Source: an uncultured Phocaeicola sp. (GTDB taxonomy: Bacteria; Bacteroidota; Bacteroidia; Bacteroidales; Bacteroidaceae). Taken from it: a DNA stretch of 36,766 nucleotides. The stretch lies in the NCBI GenBank assembly GCA_944320605.1, contig CALUIE010000022.1, forward strand, positions 1-36,766. Reading direction: 5' to 3'. The translations under genes were made by a program, and so were the position numbers. Below are positions 1-8,988 of this stretch, in pieces. The stretch's first letter is position 1; each line of letters begins with the position of its first letter. The notes beneath the pieces were generated by a model, which worked only from the letters and a program-made list of their open reading frames with translations, was not told the origin of the DNA and did not search any database.

Positions 1-1106
1 GCAATCGCCGGAATAAGTGTTGAACGCATATCCTGCAAGAACACATAAACCACGATAAACACAAGTACGAATGCCTCAATCAAAGTCTTGATTACCTCAT
101 GTATTGAAGCGTAAAGGAAGTCGTTGGCATTCTGGGCAATATTTATTTTCAATCCTGTAGGGAGTGATTCCTGTGCCTTGGCAAGAACCTCTTCCAAGTC
201 AGAAATAGTCTGTGTAGCGTTTGTTCCGGCCATCTGGTAAACGATAACAGATACAGCCTTATGTCCGTTAACCCTATTATTAAATGTATAAGCCAGACGA
301 CCAAGCTCTATCTCTGCGATATCACCCAAACGTAAGATTTCACCGTCAGGTAATGCCTTTACAACAATGTTCTCGAATTCCTCTGCTTTCTGCAGACGTC
401 CTTTATACTTTATAGTATATTGGAATGTTTGGTTTCCGCGTTCACCGAACTGTCCCGGTGCAGCTTCGATGTTCTGCTCTGCAAGAACCGCAGAGATATC
501 AGAAGGAACAAGTTTATATTGTGCCATGATATCAGGCTTCAACCAAATACGCATAGAGTAGTCCATACCCAATACATTGGCATCACCCACACCGTTTACA
601 CGCTTGATTTCAGGCACGATGTTAATGTTGGCATAGTTCTCTATAAACTCTACATTATATTCGTCAGTCTCATCGTAAAGAGAGAAAACCATCAACATTG
701 AGTTCTGGCGCTTCTGTGTAGTAACACCAATCTGTGTAACTTCAGCAGGCAGCAAACCTTGAGCCATTGACACACGGTTCTGTACGTTGACAGCCGCCAT
801 ATCAGGGTCAGTTCCCTGTTTGAAGTAAACACTGATATCAGCAGAACCTGTATTAGTGGCATTTGATTGAATATACATCATGTTTTCAACACCGTTTATC
901 TGTTCCTCCAAAGGAGCGATGACAGAATTCAACACGGCAGAAGCACTGGCACCTGTATAAGTAGCCCTTACGGACACTGTAGGTGGTGCGATATCCGGAT
1001 ATTGAGTAATAGGCAAAGTTGCCAAACCTATAATACCCAAGATTACCATCAAGATTGAAATCACCGTTGACAGTACCGGACGATTAATAAATTTATCTAG
1101 TTTCAT
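1..1106 (-). CDS. RND multidrug efflux permease, HAE1/AcrB type (3' part cut by window edge)
   Basis: This is the N-terminal third of a proton-driven inner-membrane RND pump. The reverse-strand translation begins MKLDKFINRPVLSTVIS, followed by the first membrane helix and a periplasmic start PITQYPDIAPPTV that is typical of AcrB/MexB-like HAE1 permeases. About 368 codons are visible. They cover TM1, the first porter subdomains and the start of TM2 (IEAFVLVFIVVYVFLQDM), and end with RSTLIPAIA at the edge. A full member has roughly 1,030-1,060 residues. The start is ATG at 1106-1104. It lies 62 bases after the membrane-fusion gene on the same strand, the usual MFP-RND order, so the two are probably cotranscribed. 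The outer-membrane factor would lie outside the window. The family call is firm; the substrate is unknown. Confidence 0.95.
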   Translation of the reverse strand, partial: MKLDKFINRPVLSTVISILMVILGIIGLATLPITQYPDIAPPTVSVRATYTGASASAVLNSVIAPLEEQINGVENMMYIQSNATNTGSADISVYFKQGTDPDMAAVNVQNRVSMAQGLLPAEVTQIGVTTQKRQNSMLMVFSLYDETDEYNVEFIENYANINIVPEIKRVNGVGDANVLGMDYSMRIWLKPDIMAQYKLVPSDISAVLAEQNIEAAPGQFGERGNQTFQYTIKYKGRLQKAEEFENIVVKALPDGEILRLGDIAEIELGRLAYTFNNRVNGHKAVSVIVYQMAGTNATQTISDLEEVLAKAQESLPTGLKINIAQNANDFLYASIHEVIKTLIEAFVLVFIVVYVFLQDMRSTLIPAI

Positions 1107-1168
1107 CCTTTTATTCTTTTTAAAATCTCATTAAATAAGATTGATATATCTGTTCACAAGATATGTAA

Positions 1169-2380
1169 TTAATTGAAAGCTGTTTGTATATTACCATCAC
1201 GCTGGTCCTGCAAATGTTTCTGATACTTTGCTTCCTTTTCAGCAGTTGTTATAGGTACAATTTTCTGTCCGTCTGTTAATATCTGTACTCCTTCAACCAC
1301 AATCTGGTCACCCGCATTTAAACCGCTTGTTACAATATAATTCTTTCCATCACTAAGATTTGATACCTGAATTTCTGTATGCTTCAATGTACTGTCAGAT
1401 TGCAATACATACACAAACTTTTTATCCTGAATTTCCTGTGTTGCATATTGAGGAATCAAAATAACATTTTGCATATCATAAGGGAATATAATATTTGCAG
1501 TTCCTCCACTCCTTAAAATGTTTTTCGTATTTGGAAATATTGCACGCATACTCACAGAACCTGTACTTTGATCAATAACTCCACTCACCGCATCAATTTT
1601 TCCTGATGTTTCGTAAATAGAGCCATCAGCCAACTGCAATTTTACTTCAGGCATAGCTGCGAGTTGATCCTTAAGTGATTTTTCAGATCTTGTCATTTCA
1701 AGCAATTGTTTTTCTGTCATCGAAAAATATACATACATATCTCCAATCTGTGAGACTGTAGTAAGAGGTTGTTGAACAGAAGGACTTACCAAACTACCAA
1801 CCCTATAAGGGAAAGTACCAATAACACCATCTGACGGACTGGTAACTGTACAGAAATCCAAATTCTGTTTTGCTGCAGTATATGCTGCTTCCGCTTGAGA
1901 ATAGTTAGCTTTTGCAGAAAGCAAATTATTCATAGCTGTCTGATACTCAAAATCACTGATTATCTTCTGATCATAAAGCATTTTTTTATTTTCAAGTGTC
2001 GAAGATACAGTTTCAAGACTAGCTTTAGCGGCTTCTACACCAGCCTTTGCCTGGTCGTATGCGGCTTTGTACTGTGTAGGATCTATTTGGAATAATGCTT
2101 GCCCACGTTTTACTGTAGCACCTTCATCCACACAAAGTTTTACAATAAAACCTGATACTTGTGGACGTATTTCAATATCCTGAAGTCCTTTAATAGTAGC
2201 AGGATATGTTTTTGTCTGATGACTTGAGGTTGTTTCTGCAGTCATTACAGCAAACTCATTGTCACCCATTTTCATACCTCCCTGACCTCCGCCACAAGAA
2301 GTAAGAAACGAAACACCCAACATAGCCATGACAATACGGCCATGACTAAAATCCAATTTACTTTTCACGCTCATTTTCAT
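1169..2380 (-). CDS. RND efflux periplasmic adaptor (membrane fusion lipoprotein, AcrA/MexA family)
   Basis: This 403-residue adaptor links an RND pump to an outer-membrane channel. The N-terminus has a lipoprotein signal ending LTSC, followed by a glycine-rich linker. A lipoyl half-motif (RPQVSGFIVKLCVDEGATVK) comes next, then an alanine-rich coiled-coil hairpin (roughly residues 105-170), the second lipoyl half (VTSPSDGVIG), and the beta-barrel and membrane-proximal domains. The residues just after the cysteine (GGGQGG) lack the acidic cluster seen in the surface lipoproteins of this window, which fits a periplasmic location. The RND permease follows directly downstream. A -7 promoter element lies about 70 bases upstream of the ATG. 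The family assignment is secure; the pumped substrate cannot be read from sequence. Confidence 0.95.
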   Translation of the reverse strand: MKMSVKSKLDFSHGRIVMAMLGVSFLTSCGGGQGGMKMGDNEFAVMTAETTSSHQTKTYPATIKGLQDIEIRPQVSGFIVKLCVDEGATVKRGQALFQIDPTQYKAAYDQAKAGVEAAKASLETVSSTLENKKMLYDQKIISDFEYQTAMNNLLSAKANYSQAEAAYTAAKQNLDFCTVTSPSDGVIGTFPYRVGSLVSPSVQQPLTTVSQIGDMYVYFSMTEKQLLEMTRSEKSLKDQLAAMPEVKLQLADGSIYETSGKIDAVSGVIDQSTGSVSMRAIFPNTKNILRSGGTANIIFPYDMQNVILIPQYATQEIQDKKFVYVLQSDSTLKHTEIQVSNLSDGKNYIVTSGLNAGDQIVVEGVQILTDGQKIVPITTAEKEAKYQKHLQDQRDGNIQTAFN

Positions 2381-2448
2381 ATAAAATTATTTGTATACTA
2401 TTTCTAACCCAAATTGTTCAAACTGTTATAATCTTAAAAACACACGTG

Positions 2449-2456
2449 CAAAGATA
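2449..2456 (-). promoter_or_regulatory. Putative Bacteroidetes -7 element for the efflux operon
   Basis: On the minus strand this reads TATCTTTG, a full match to the TAnnTTTG consensus, about 70 bases upstream of the adaptor ATG. I see no convincing TTTG at -33 spacing, so this rests on the -7 box and its position. Confidence 0.5.
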
Positions 2457-2645
2457 TAAAATTCAAACTATCTAAAATTAACAATTAACTAAGAATAACC
2501 AATAAATCCAATGATATTAAAATTGTACTACTGAATATGATTATTAGACAAAAAAAGTATAGTAATCAAACAATCTATTTCAGAAAAAGAAAAAACAATT
2601 TAGAGTTTTTAATGACAAATGAATCTGTTATTAGATTTTTATTCA

Positions 2646-2653
2646 TACATTTG
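2646..2653 (+). promoter_or_regulatory. Putative -7 element for malic enzyme gene
   Basis: TACATTTG matches TAnnTTTG and lies 40 bases upstream of the ATG at 2694. The upstream -33 box is weak: TCTG about 18 bases before it. Confidence 0.55.
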
Positions 2654-2693
2654 TGCATCATAATAAACAAATAACAACAAAATGTAATAACTT

Positions 2694-4979
2694 ATGGTAA
2701 AGATAACAAAAGAAGCTGCCCTACTTTATCACTCACAGGGCAAACCGGGGAAAATAGAGGTTATCCCCACAAAACCATATCAAACACAGCGCGATTTATC
2801 ATTAGCATACTCACCGGGAGTAGCTGAGCCATGTCTCGAAATCCAGAAAAATCAAGAAACAGCATACGACTACACAGCAAAAGGTAATCTTGTTGCCGTT
2901 ATTTCAAACGGAACAGCAGTTTTAGGCCTTGGCGACATAGGAGCTATGAGCGGTAAGCCTGTAATGGAGGGTAAAGGTCTTCTGTTCAAAATATACGCAG
3001 GAATAGATGTGTTCGATATTGAAGTAAACGAAAAAGACCCTGAAAAGTTCATCGAAGCTGTTAAAGCAATAGCACCTACTTTCGGTGGTATCAACCTTGA
3101 AGATATTAAAGCTCCTGAATGTTTTGAAATAGAAAACAGACTTAAAGCAGAACTTGACATTCCGGTTATGCACGATGACCAGCACGGAACAGCCATCATC
3201 TCAAGTGCAGGACTTCTGAATGCCCTTGAAGTTGCCGGAAAGAAAATAGAAGATGTCAAGATTGTAGTTAACGGTGCAGGCGCATCAGCAACATCATGTA
3301 CAAAACTATATATCGCACTTGGAGCACGCAAGGAAAACATCCTTATGCTCGACAGTAAAGGAGTTATTACAAGCGACCGTCCTAACCTTACTGAAAGTAA
3401 AAAATTCTTTGCTACAGACCGTCGCGACGTACATACATTGGAAGAAGCTATAAAAGGAGCAGATGTATTCCTCGGTCTTTCAAAAGGAAACGTCCTCACC
3501 CAAGACATGGTAAGAAACATGGCCCCAAGTCCTATAGTATTCGCACTTGCCAACCCTACTCCTGAAATTTCATACGAGGATGCCATGAGTGCTCGTCCTG
3601 ATGTATTAATGTCAACAGGACGTTCTGACTATCCCAACCAAATCAACAACGTAATCGGCTTCCCATACATTTTCCGTGGAGCATTGGACACACGTGCAAA
3701 AGCTATAAACGAAGAAATGAAATTAGCGGCTGTACATGCTATCGCAGATTTAGCAAAAAAACCTGTTCCAGACGTTGTAAACGAAGCATATCATGTTAAT
3801 AATCTTTCTTTCGGTCCTGAATACTTCATTCCAAAACCTGTTGATCCACGACTCATTACTGAAGTATCTATGGCTGTGGCCAAAGCTGCTATGGAATCAG
3901 GAGTTGCACGTAAAGAGATAACTGATTGGAATGAATACAAGAATCATCTTCTTGAACTTATGGGTCAGGAAAACAAACTTACACGCAAGCTTTATGAAAC
4001 AGCACGCAGTTGTCCTCAAAGAGTTGTCTTTGCCGAAGGTATCCACCCTAACATGCTTAGAGCTGCTGTCGAAGCCAAATCTGAAGGCATCTGTAATCCT
4101 ATTCTTTTAGGAAACACAGAAAGGATACAGAAACTTGCCAAAGAATTAGACCTAAACCTTGAAGGTATAGAAATCATCAACCTCCGCCACGACAGCGAGG
4201 CTGAAAGAAGAGAAAGATATGCCCGCATACTCTGCGAAAAGCGCGCACGCGAAGGAGCCAACTTTGCAGAGGCCAACGATAAGATGTTTGAACGTAACTA
4301 CTTCGGTATGATGATGGTTGAAACAGGCGAAGCAGATGCTTTCATAACAGGTCTTTACACTAAATACAGCAATACTATCAAAGTAGCAAAAGAAGTCATC
4401 GGAATACAGGAAGGATATAAACACTTCGGAACAATGCATATCCTTAATTCAAAGAAAGGAACATACTTCATTGCAGATACCCTGATAAACCGCCATCCGG
4501 ATACAGACACATTGATAGATATAGCACGCTTATCAGAAAAAGCCGTACGTTTCTTTAATCACGAACCTGTTATGGCAATGCTTTCATACTCCAACTTCGG
4601 TTCTGATCAGGAGGGAAGCCCTGCAAAAGTACATGAGGCAGTAGCCTATATGCATCAGAATTATCCGGAATTGGCAATAGACGGCGAAATGCAGGTTAAA
4701 TTCGCTTTAAACGATAAATTACGCGACGAGAAATACCCATTTACAAAATTACTCGGCAAACAGGTAAATACATTAGTATTCCCTAATTTAAGTTCTGCCA
4801 ATTCAACTTACCAGCTCATACAGAACATGAGTGAAACTGAAGTTATAGGTCCGATACAAATGGGACTAAACAAACCTATCCACTTCACCGACATCGAAAG
4901 CTCTGTACGCGATATCGTAAATATTACGGCAATAGCTTGTATTGATGCAATAGTTGATAAAAAGAAAAAAGGATGCTAA
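2694..4979 (+). CDS. maeB: NADP-dependent malic enzyme with C-terminal phosphotransacetylase-like domain
   Basis: This enzyme decarboxylates malate to pyruvate, with NADP as the likely cofactor. At 761 residues it has the usual length of the MaeB-type hybrid. The malic N-domain carries the catalytic tyrosine in LAYSPGVAEPC (Tyr39), the catalytic lysine in MEGKGLLFK (Lys94) and metal ligands around Glu136-Asp137 and MHDDQHGT (Asp161/162). A Rossmann nucleotide site NGAGASA follows at about residues 193-199. From about residue 425 the protein continues into a phosphate-acetyltransferase-like domain (RKLYETARSCPQRVVFAEG onward). In characterised MaeB proteins that domain is regulatory rather than catalytic. 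A strong terminator follows, so the gene is probably monocistronic. Glutamate dehydrogenase lies downstream on the same strand, linking C4-acid and ammonia metabolism. Confidence 0.96.
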   Translation: MVKITKEAALLYHSQGKPGKIEVIPTKPYQTQRDLSLAYSPGVAEPCLEIQKNQETAYDYTAKGNLVAVISNGTAVLGLGDIGAMSGKPVMEGKGLLFKIYAGIDVFDIEVNEKDPEKFIEAVKAIAPTFGGINLEDIKAPECFEIENRLKAELDIPVMHDDQHGTAIISSAGLLNALEVAGKKIEDVKIVVNGAGASATSCTKLYIALGARKENILMLDSKGVITSDRPNLTESKKFFATDRRDVHTLEEAIKGADVFLGLSKGNVLTQDMVRNMAPSPIVFALANPTPEISYEDAMSARPDVLMSTGRSDYPNQINNVIGFPYIFRGALDTRAKAINEEMKLAAVHAIADLAKKPVPDVVNEAYHVNNLSFGPEYFIPKPVDPRLITEVSMAVAKAAMESGVARKEITDWNEYKNHLLELMGQENKLTRKLYETARSCPQRVVFAEGIHPNMLRAAVEAKSEGICNPILLGNTERIQKLAKELDLNLEGIEIINLRHDSEAERRERYARILCEKRAREGANFAEANDKMFERNYFGMMMVETGEADAFITGLYTKYSNTIKVAKEVIGIQEGYKHFGTMHILNSKKGTYFIADTLINRHPDTDTLIDIARLSEKAVRFFNHEPVMAMLSYSNFGSDQEGSPAKVHEAVAYMHQNYPELAIDGEMQVKFALNDKLRDEKYPFTKLLGKQVNTLVFPNLSSANSTYQLIQNMSETEVIGPIQMGLNKPIHFTDIESSVRDIVNITAIACIDAIVDKKKKGC

Positions 4980-5003
4980 TTATCAAATAAAAAATTCTTT
5001 CCT

Positions 5004-5059
5004 GACGAGTTGATAAGGTTTATTACCCGAAAGTATAAACCATGTCAACTCGTCTTTTT
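5004..5059 (+). terminator. Rho-independent terminator after malic enzyme gene
   Basis: The arm GACGAGTTGA (5004-5013) pairs with TCAACTCGTC (5045-5054). An inner pairing of GGTTTA (5017-5022) with TAAACC (5036-5041) extends it, and five T follow (5055-5059). An ATG at 5042 lies inside the 3' arm, which argues against using it as a start codon. Confidence 0.88.
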
Positions 5060-5086
5060 ATAGATAAATGTATAAATAAACGAACT

Positions 5087-5266
5087 ATGCGAAAGCCACT
5101 AACCAATACTCAGTGCGTTCTTCTCACTCTTTTCTGGGCTGCCCTATGCTTTATAGTAATCACCTCGTCACCACGCATCGACGGACCACTTATTGTTACC
5201 ATAATCATATCAGGAGCTTTGGTTTTCATACCAATAGGGAAGTCTATCAATAGCCGCAAAAAATAA
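5087..5266 (+). CDS. Small two-helix membrane protein, unknown function
   Basis: The 59-residue product starts MRKPLTNTQ. It has two hydrophobic stretches (about residues 10-26 and 33-50) separated by SSPRIDGP, and a basic tail NSRKK. This suggests a small inner-membrane protein with two helices. I do not recognise the family. An in-frame ATG at 5042 would add 15 residues, but it sits in the 3' arm of the preceding terminator, so the ATG at 5087 is preferred. It lies between the malic enzyme terminator and the glutamate dehydrogenase promoter. I see no promoter of its own, so expression might depend on read-through. A genuine gene is likely but not certain. Confidence 0.55.
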   Translation: MRKPLTNTQCVLLTLFWAALCFIVITSSPRIDGPLIVTIIISGALVFIPIGKSINSRKK

Positions 5267-5335
5267 GCATTTCAACACATTTTACCCAATAAAAGTATAA
5301 AAAAGATATTTTTTCGTTTTTTTTTAATCAAAATG

Positions 5336-5366
5336 TTGCATAAACAAAAACTTTGATATATTTTTG
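5336..5366 (+). promoter_or_regulatory. Putative promoter of glutamate dehydrogenase gene
   Basis: The -7 box TATTTTTG (5359-5366) matches TAnnTTTG. A TTG at 5336-5338 serves as a partial -33 box with a 20-base spacer, the normal Bacteroidetes spacing. The untranslated leader would be about 60 bases, AT-rich and without an obvious hairpin. Confidence 0.6.
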
Positions 5367-5433
5367 CATCATATACAAGAGAGATTAAAAAAACAACAAA
5401 TAGTAACAACCAATTAATTTTAAGGTAAAGATT

Positions 5434-6768
5434 ATGAATGCAGCTAAAGTTTTAGAGGATCTTAAAAGAAGATTTCCTAATGAACCTGAATACCATCAGG
5501 CAGTAGAAGAAGTTTTGGGAACAATCGAAGAAGAATACAACAAGCACCCTGAATTCGATAAAGTAAACCTCATCGAACGTCTTTGTATTCCAGACAGAGT
5601 ATATCAGTTCCGTGTAACATGGATGGACGATAAAGGAAACATCCAGACTAATATGGGTTATCGTGTACAACACAACAACGTTATCGGCCCTTACAAAGGT
5701 GGTATCCGTTTCCACTCTTCAGTAAATCTGTCAATTCTTAAGTTCCTTGCTTTCGAGCAGACATTCAAGAATTCACTTACCACACTTCCTATGGGTGGTG
5801 GTAAAGGTGGTTCAGATTTCTCTCCACGTGGAAAATCAAATGCCGAAGTCATGCGTTTCTGCCAGGCATTCATGTTGGAATTATGGCGTCACATCGGTCC
5901 TGAGACAGATGTTCCTGCAGGTGATATAGGTGTAGGTGGTCGTGAAGTAGGCTACATGTTCGGTATGTACAAAAAACTGGCTCACGAATTCACAGGCGTA
6001 CTTACAGGTAAAGGTCGCGAATTCGGAGGTTCACTCATCCGTCCTGAAGCTACCGGTTACGGAAACATCTATTTCTTACAGGAAATGTTGAAGACACGCA
6101 ACATTGACATTGCAGGCAAAACATGTCTTGTATCAGGTTCAGGAAACGTAGCACAATATACAGTTGAAAAACTCATCCAGTTAGGTGCTAAAGTAGTTAC
6201 AATGTCCGATTCAGACGGTTACATTTACGATCCGGATGGTATAGATCGCGAAAAACTTGACTATATCATGGAACTTAAAAACTTGTACCGTGGCCGTATC
6301 CGCGAATACGCTGAAAAATATGGTTGCAAATACGTTGCAGGTGCACGTCCATGGAATGAAAAAGCAGACATTGCTCTTCCATCAGCTACTCAGAACGAAA
6401 TCAATGGCGACGACGCTAAAGCTCTTATTGCAAACGGTGTATTCGCTGTTTCTGAAGGTGCAAACATGCCTTCTACTCCTGAAGCAATTCGCGTATTTCA
6501 GGAAGCTAAAATTCTTTACGCTCCGGGTAAGGCTGCCAATGCAGGTGGTGTATCAGTATCAGGTCTTGAAATGACTCAGAACTCAATCAAGTTAAGCTGG
6601 AGCGCAGAAGAAGTTGACGAAAAGCTCAAGAGCATAATGAAGAATATCCATGAAGCATGTGTACAATACGGTACAGAACCTGACGGATATATCAACTATG
6701 TGAAAGGTGCTAACGTTGCAGGCTTTATGAAAGTGGCTAAAGCTATGATGGCTCAAGGTATTGTATAA
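5434..6768 (+). CDS. gdhA: Glutamate dehydrogenase, hexameric family (probably NADP-specific)
   Basis: This enzyme interconverts glutamate and 2-oxoglutarate plus ammonia, a main ammonia-assimilation route in gut Bacteroidales. At 444 residues it fits the small hexameric class. The substrate pocket shows GPYKGGIRFH (85-94) and the signature LPMGGGKGGSDF with catalytic Lys124; the catalytic aspartate is Asp164 in PAGDIGVGGRE. The C-terminal Rossmann domain has VSGSGNVAQYT, and the sequence ends in a typical helical tail. The sequence after the second Rossmann strand (SDSDGYI) resembles NADP-using members, but cofactor choice is inferred. It has its own promoter about 70 bases upstream and a terminator 20 bases downstream, so it is a single-gene unit. 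Confidence 0.96.
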   Translation: MNAAKVLEDLKRRFPNEPEYHQAVEEVLGTIEEEYNKHPEFDKVNLIERLCIPDRVYQFRVTWMDDKGNIQTNMGYRVQHNNVIGPYKGGIRFHSSVNLSILKFLAFEQTFKNSLTTLPMGGGKGGSDFSPRGKSNAEVMRFCQAFMLELWRHIGPETDVPAGDIGVGGREVGYMFGMYKKLAHEFTGVLTGKGREFGGSLIRPEATGYGNIYFLQEMLKTRNIDIAGKTCLVSGSGNVAQYTVEKLIQLGAKVVTMSDSDGYIYDPDGIDREKLDYIMELKNLYRGRIREYAEKYGCKYVAGARPWNEKADIALPSATQNEINGDDAKALIANGVFAVSEGANMPSTPEAIRVFQEAKILYAPGKAANAGGVSVSGLEMTQNSIKLSWSAEEVDEKLKSIMKNIHEACVQYGTEPDGYINYVKGANVAGFMKVAKAMMAQGIV

Positions 6769-6786
6769 TACAGATCAGACACATAA

Positions 6787-6830
6787 AAAGGCAGGGACGA
6801 AACAAAGATTTCGGTTCCTGCCTTTCTTTT
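6787..6830. terminator. Bidirectional terminator between gdhA and the converging M64 gene
   Basis: AAAGGCAGG (6787-6795) pairs with CCTGCCTTT (6817-6825), and GAAA/TTTC extends the inner stem. On the plus strand the stem is followed by CTTTT. Read on the minus strand it is followed by five T. It therefore fits as a shared terminator for the two convergent genes. Confidence 0.88.
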
Positions 6831-6859
6831 ACTTAAAAATAAAGTTTCTGTAAATAAAA

Positions 6860-8824
6860 TCATTCGATTAATACCGGAGCAGGTGTACGTGGAAATTCAC
6901 GTATTCCATCACTATTGCTCACACTCCTTGACTTGCTGTCACGCAACTCATCATAATCCACATCTTTACTGCAAAAATCATCAAAGCTGAAAACTTCCTT
7001 TGCCTTACTCTTTATCCTTTCCACTATTATTTGTCTGGAAATAGCATTAAAATATCTGCGATTATCATCCATTACACTAATCACCTCTGATCGCCATATA
7101 CCCTCCTCATACTTATTTCCACCTTCATAAAAACCCACCTTTGGGAAACGCTCATCCTTTACCATTCTTTCCCAATGTACCGGATCATATACACCTGTCG
7201 TATCGGCTACTAAATTCAGTCCAAGGGGAACTTCCCAAGAATGACTGTCAATAGACTTTTCATTATAAGTATTTCCACTTCCTTTTGTATAATATTCATC
7301 CAATAATCGTCCAAACGAGTGTCCGCCATATTCATGCAAAAATGTATTTCTCCAGTCACAAACACAAATTCCTAATTCTTCATTATCGGATAATTTCCAC
7401 GTACCCTCTGTTGTAGGAACTATAGCAAATGATTTTCCACTCCCCCATGAATAACATATACCTCCATATCTTGGATCATTCACCAACAGACATACAGGAA
7501 CGTCATCCATATTAATGCTACCGTTCACAATATCAGGACAGAAAGTCTGTACAAAATTTGTTATAACAGTCTCATTAGCCCACATGTCGCTACAATCATC
7601 ACTCCAGCCGGAATTAAAATAAGTATCTTTCTCTATACCTATAGTATAGTTATCTCCCCCTCTTTCCCTCGACAATGCCGAGATAATATAAACATTAAAA
7701 TAATCCCTATAAGTCTTATAAGGTTCCACACCGAAAAGAAAATCCAATGCTGCCCGTGCCTGTTTCTCGAACTTTCCACCATGGCGTAAATCCTCCAAAG
7801 TATATCCATCTCCGGTAACTACCATAGTAACAGGATTCTCAACACGTTTCTTCTGATAAACTATCACGTCACCTGTATTGTACACTTCATTCTCACCTGC
7901 CTCACCTTCATTTTCGTCCATTCCCCATGGAATTTTCTCAACATCCACAACCTCCATTCTTCCATTATCCAAACTAATCACTTTAACAACATGATTCTTT
8001 TCAAAATCCATCCTCATATCTACATGAAGTTTTTTCTTGCTTCCGTCATCCATAGAAAACTCAATCTGTCCGTCCGAAATATTTTGTGCAGGAAGTATCA
8101 CCGAAAAAATACTGTCACCGCTACAGAACGCATTAATTACCTTTTCTTCCTTACTACTGCAATACACCTCATCAAGTACAAAATGAGTCCAATAATCAGG
8201 ATAGGCAGTCACACTCATACCGGTAACATTAGTTTTAGTACTGTCCCTGTTTACCAATTTCACAGTCAGCATGGCAAGTTTATGTTCCATTGGTATAGCC
8301 ACATTACTATCCGTCCTTTTAGTTACAATTCTTCCGAACAGAAAGTCACTCGCATAAAAATTATCCTTATTATCCTGATTCAATGACACTGAACCATTAT
8401 ACACCGGCCATACCAATGCCTGTCTTACATCAGGAGTATATGCATATATCTCGAAATTATCCCCTGAAGATTTCCATTTCAAGTCATCAATTTCGTTCCA
8501 CAAGAAACTTTGTGGCTGAAATGCGGAAGCATAATCAGCTTTCCAGACATTACCATCGAAAGAAGCCGTTTGTATAAACCCCTCCTCATACTGATTTGGG
8601 CTGTAACCCTCCGGGAAAACAACCAATGCGATAGAATCCCCATTACTGAAATAATAATTACTGCCTTCCTCTATAATCCTGCTGTCGGCAGAATTGTTCA
8701 TTATATAAGGATTTATCCGCAATGTAGCATTGCTTTTCAGAGCATTCAATATATCTTCAGGTGTACACCCCATCAATGCTAATGCAAAGACAAGGACACT
8801 AAAACAAACAAATTTCAGTTTCAT
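6860..8824 (-). CDS. Lipoprotein with Mfa-like N-terminal region and M64 metallopeptidase domain (copy 1)
   Basis: The 654-residue predicted surface lipoprotein has a signal MKLKFVCFSVLVFALALMGC (lipid cysteine 20). Residues about 30-300 look like the Mfa-like/fimbrillin fold: GDSIALVVFPEG, a W-rich strand, FEIYAYTPD, FYASDFLFG and MEHKLAMLTVKL. From about residue 315 a peptidase M64 domain follows, opening with NPVTMVVTGDGYTLEDL. It carries a zinc motif HEYGGHSFGRLLDEY (497-511); note three, not two, residues between Glu498 and His502. The M64 founder is a Clostridium IgA protease; the substrate here is unknown. ATG 8824 is preferred over an upstream ATG at 8899 because the signal peptide begins there, the paralog at 10763-12730 matches in length, and a -7 box lies inside the longer version. 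Confidence 0.85.
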   Translation of the reverse strand: MKLKFVCFSVLVFALALMGCTPEDILNALKSNATLRINPYIMNNSADSRIIEEGSNYYFSNGDSIALVVFPEGYSPNQYEEGFIQTASFDGNVWKADYASAFQPQSFLWNEIDDLKWKSSGDNFEIYAYTPDVRQALVWPVYNGSVSLNQDNKDNFYASDFLFGRIVTKRTDSNVAIPMEHKLAMLTVKLVNRDSTKTNVTGMSVTAYPDYWTHFVLDEVYCSSKEEKVINAFCSGDSIFSVILPAQNISDGQIEFSMDDGSKKKLHVDMRMDFEKNHVVKVISLDNGRMEVVDVEKIPWGMDENEGEAGENEVYNTGDVIVYQKKRVENPVTMVVTGDGYTLEDLRHGGKFEKQARAALDFLFGVEPYKTYRDYFNVYIISALSRERGGDNYTIGIEKDTYFNSGWSDDCSDMWANETVITNFVQTFCPDIVNGSINMDDVPVCLLVNDPRYGGICYSWGSGKSFAIVPTTEGTWKLSDNEELGICVCDWRNTFLHEYGGHSFGRLLDEYYTKGSGNTYNEKSIDSHSWEVPLGLNLVADTTGVYDPVHWERMVKDERFPKVGFYEGGNKYEEGIWRSEVISVMDDNRRYFNAISRQIIVERIKSKAKEVFSFDDFCSKDVDYDELRDSKSRSVSNSDGIREFPRTPAPVLIE

Positions 8825-8872
8825 TCTGTAATTCATATTAATAAATCCGGATAAGCCGTTAACATCTACCTG

Positions 8873-8880
8873 CAAAGATA
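8873..8880 (-). promoter_or_regulatory. Putative -7 element for M64 copy 1
   Basis: The minus strand reads TATCTTTG, a full TAnnTTTG match, about 50 bases upstream of the ATG at 8824. No good -33 box is seen at standard spacing. Confidence 0.5.
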
Positions 8881-8988
8881 GTTTAAATATTTCATACAAT
8901 TGTACAAAAACATAGTATATTCCGCAATTTGTCAGAAATCCGTTCGGCTGTTGCGAAATGTTTGAAAATCATGCTTTTTCAGGTCTGA

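Larger units (their letters stand above)
2381..2693. other. Divergent intergenic region between efflux operon and malic enzyme gene
   Basis: This 313-base AT-rich spacer holds the two divergent promoters listed separately, a minus-strand -7 element near 2449-2456 and a plus-strand -7 element near 2646-2653. I see no further gene, RNA or strong hairpin in it. The middle part has A/T runs but no clear operator. Confidence 0.6.

Noticed and set aside
2870-3586. A 238-codon open frame antisense to the malic enzyme gene
   Set aside because: It lies wholly within maeB on the other strand, has no recognisable domain, and is best explained as a shadow of the codon bias of the real gene.
8825-8899. 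A 25-residue N-terminal extension on M64 copy 1
   Set aside because: It precedes a normal lipoprotein signal, is absent in the paralog and contains a -7 promoter box.
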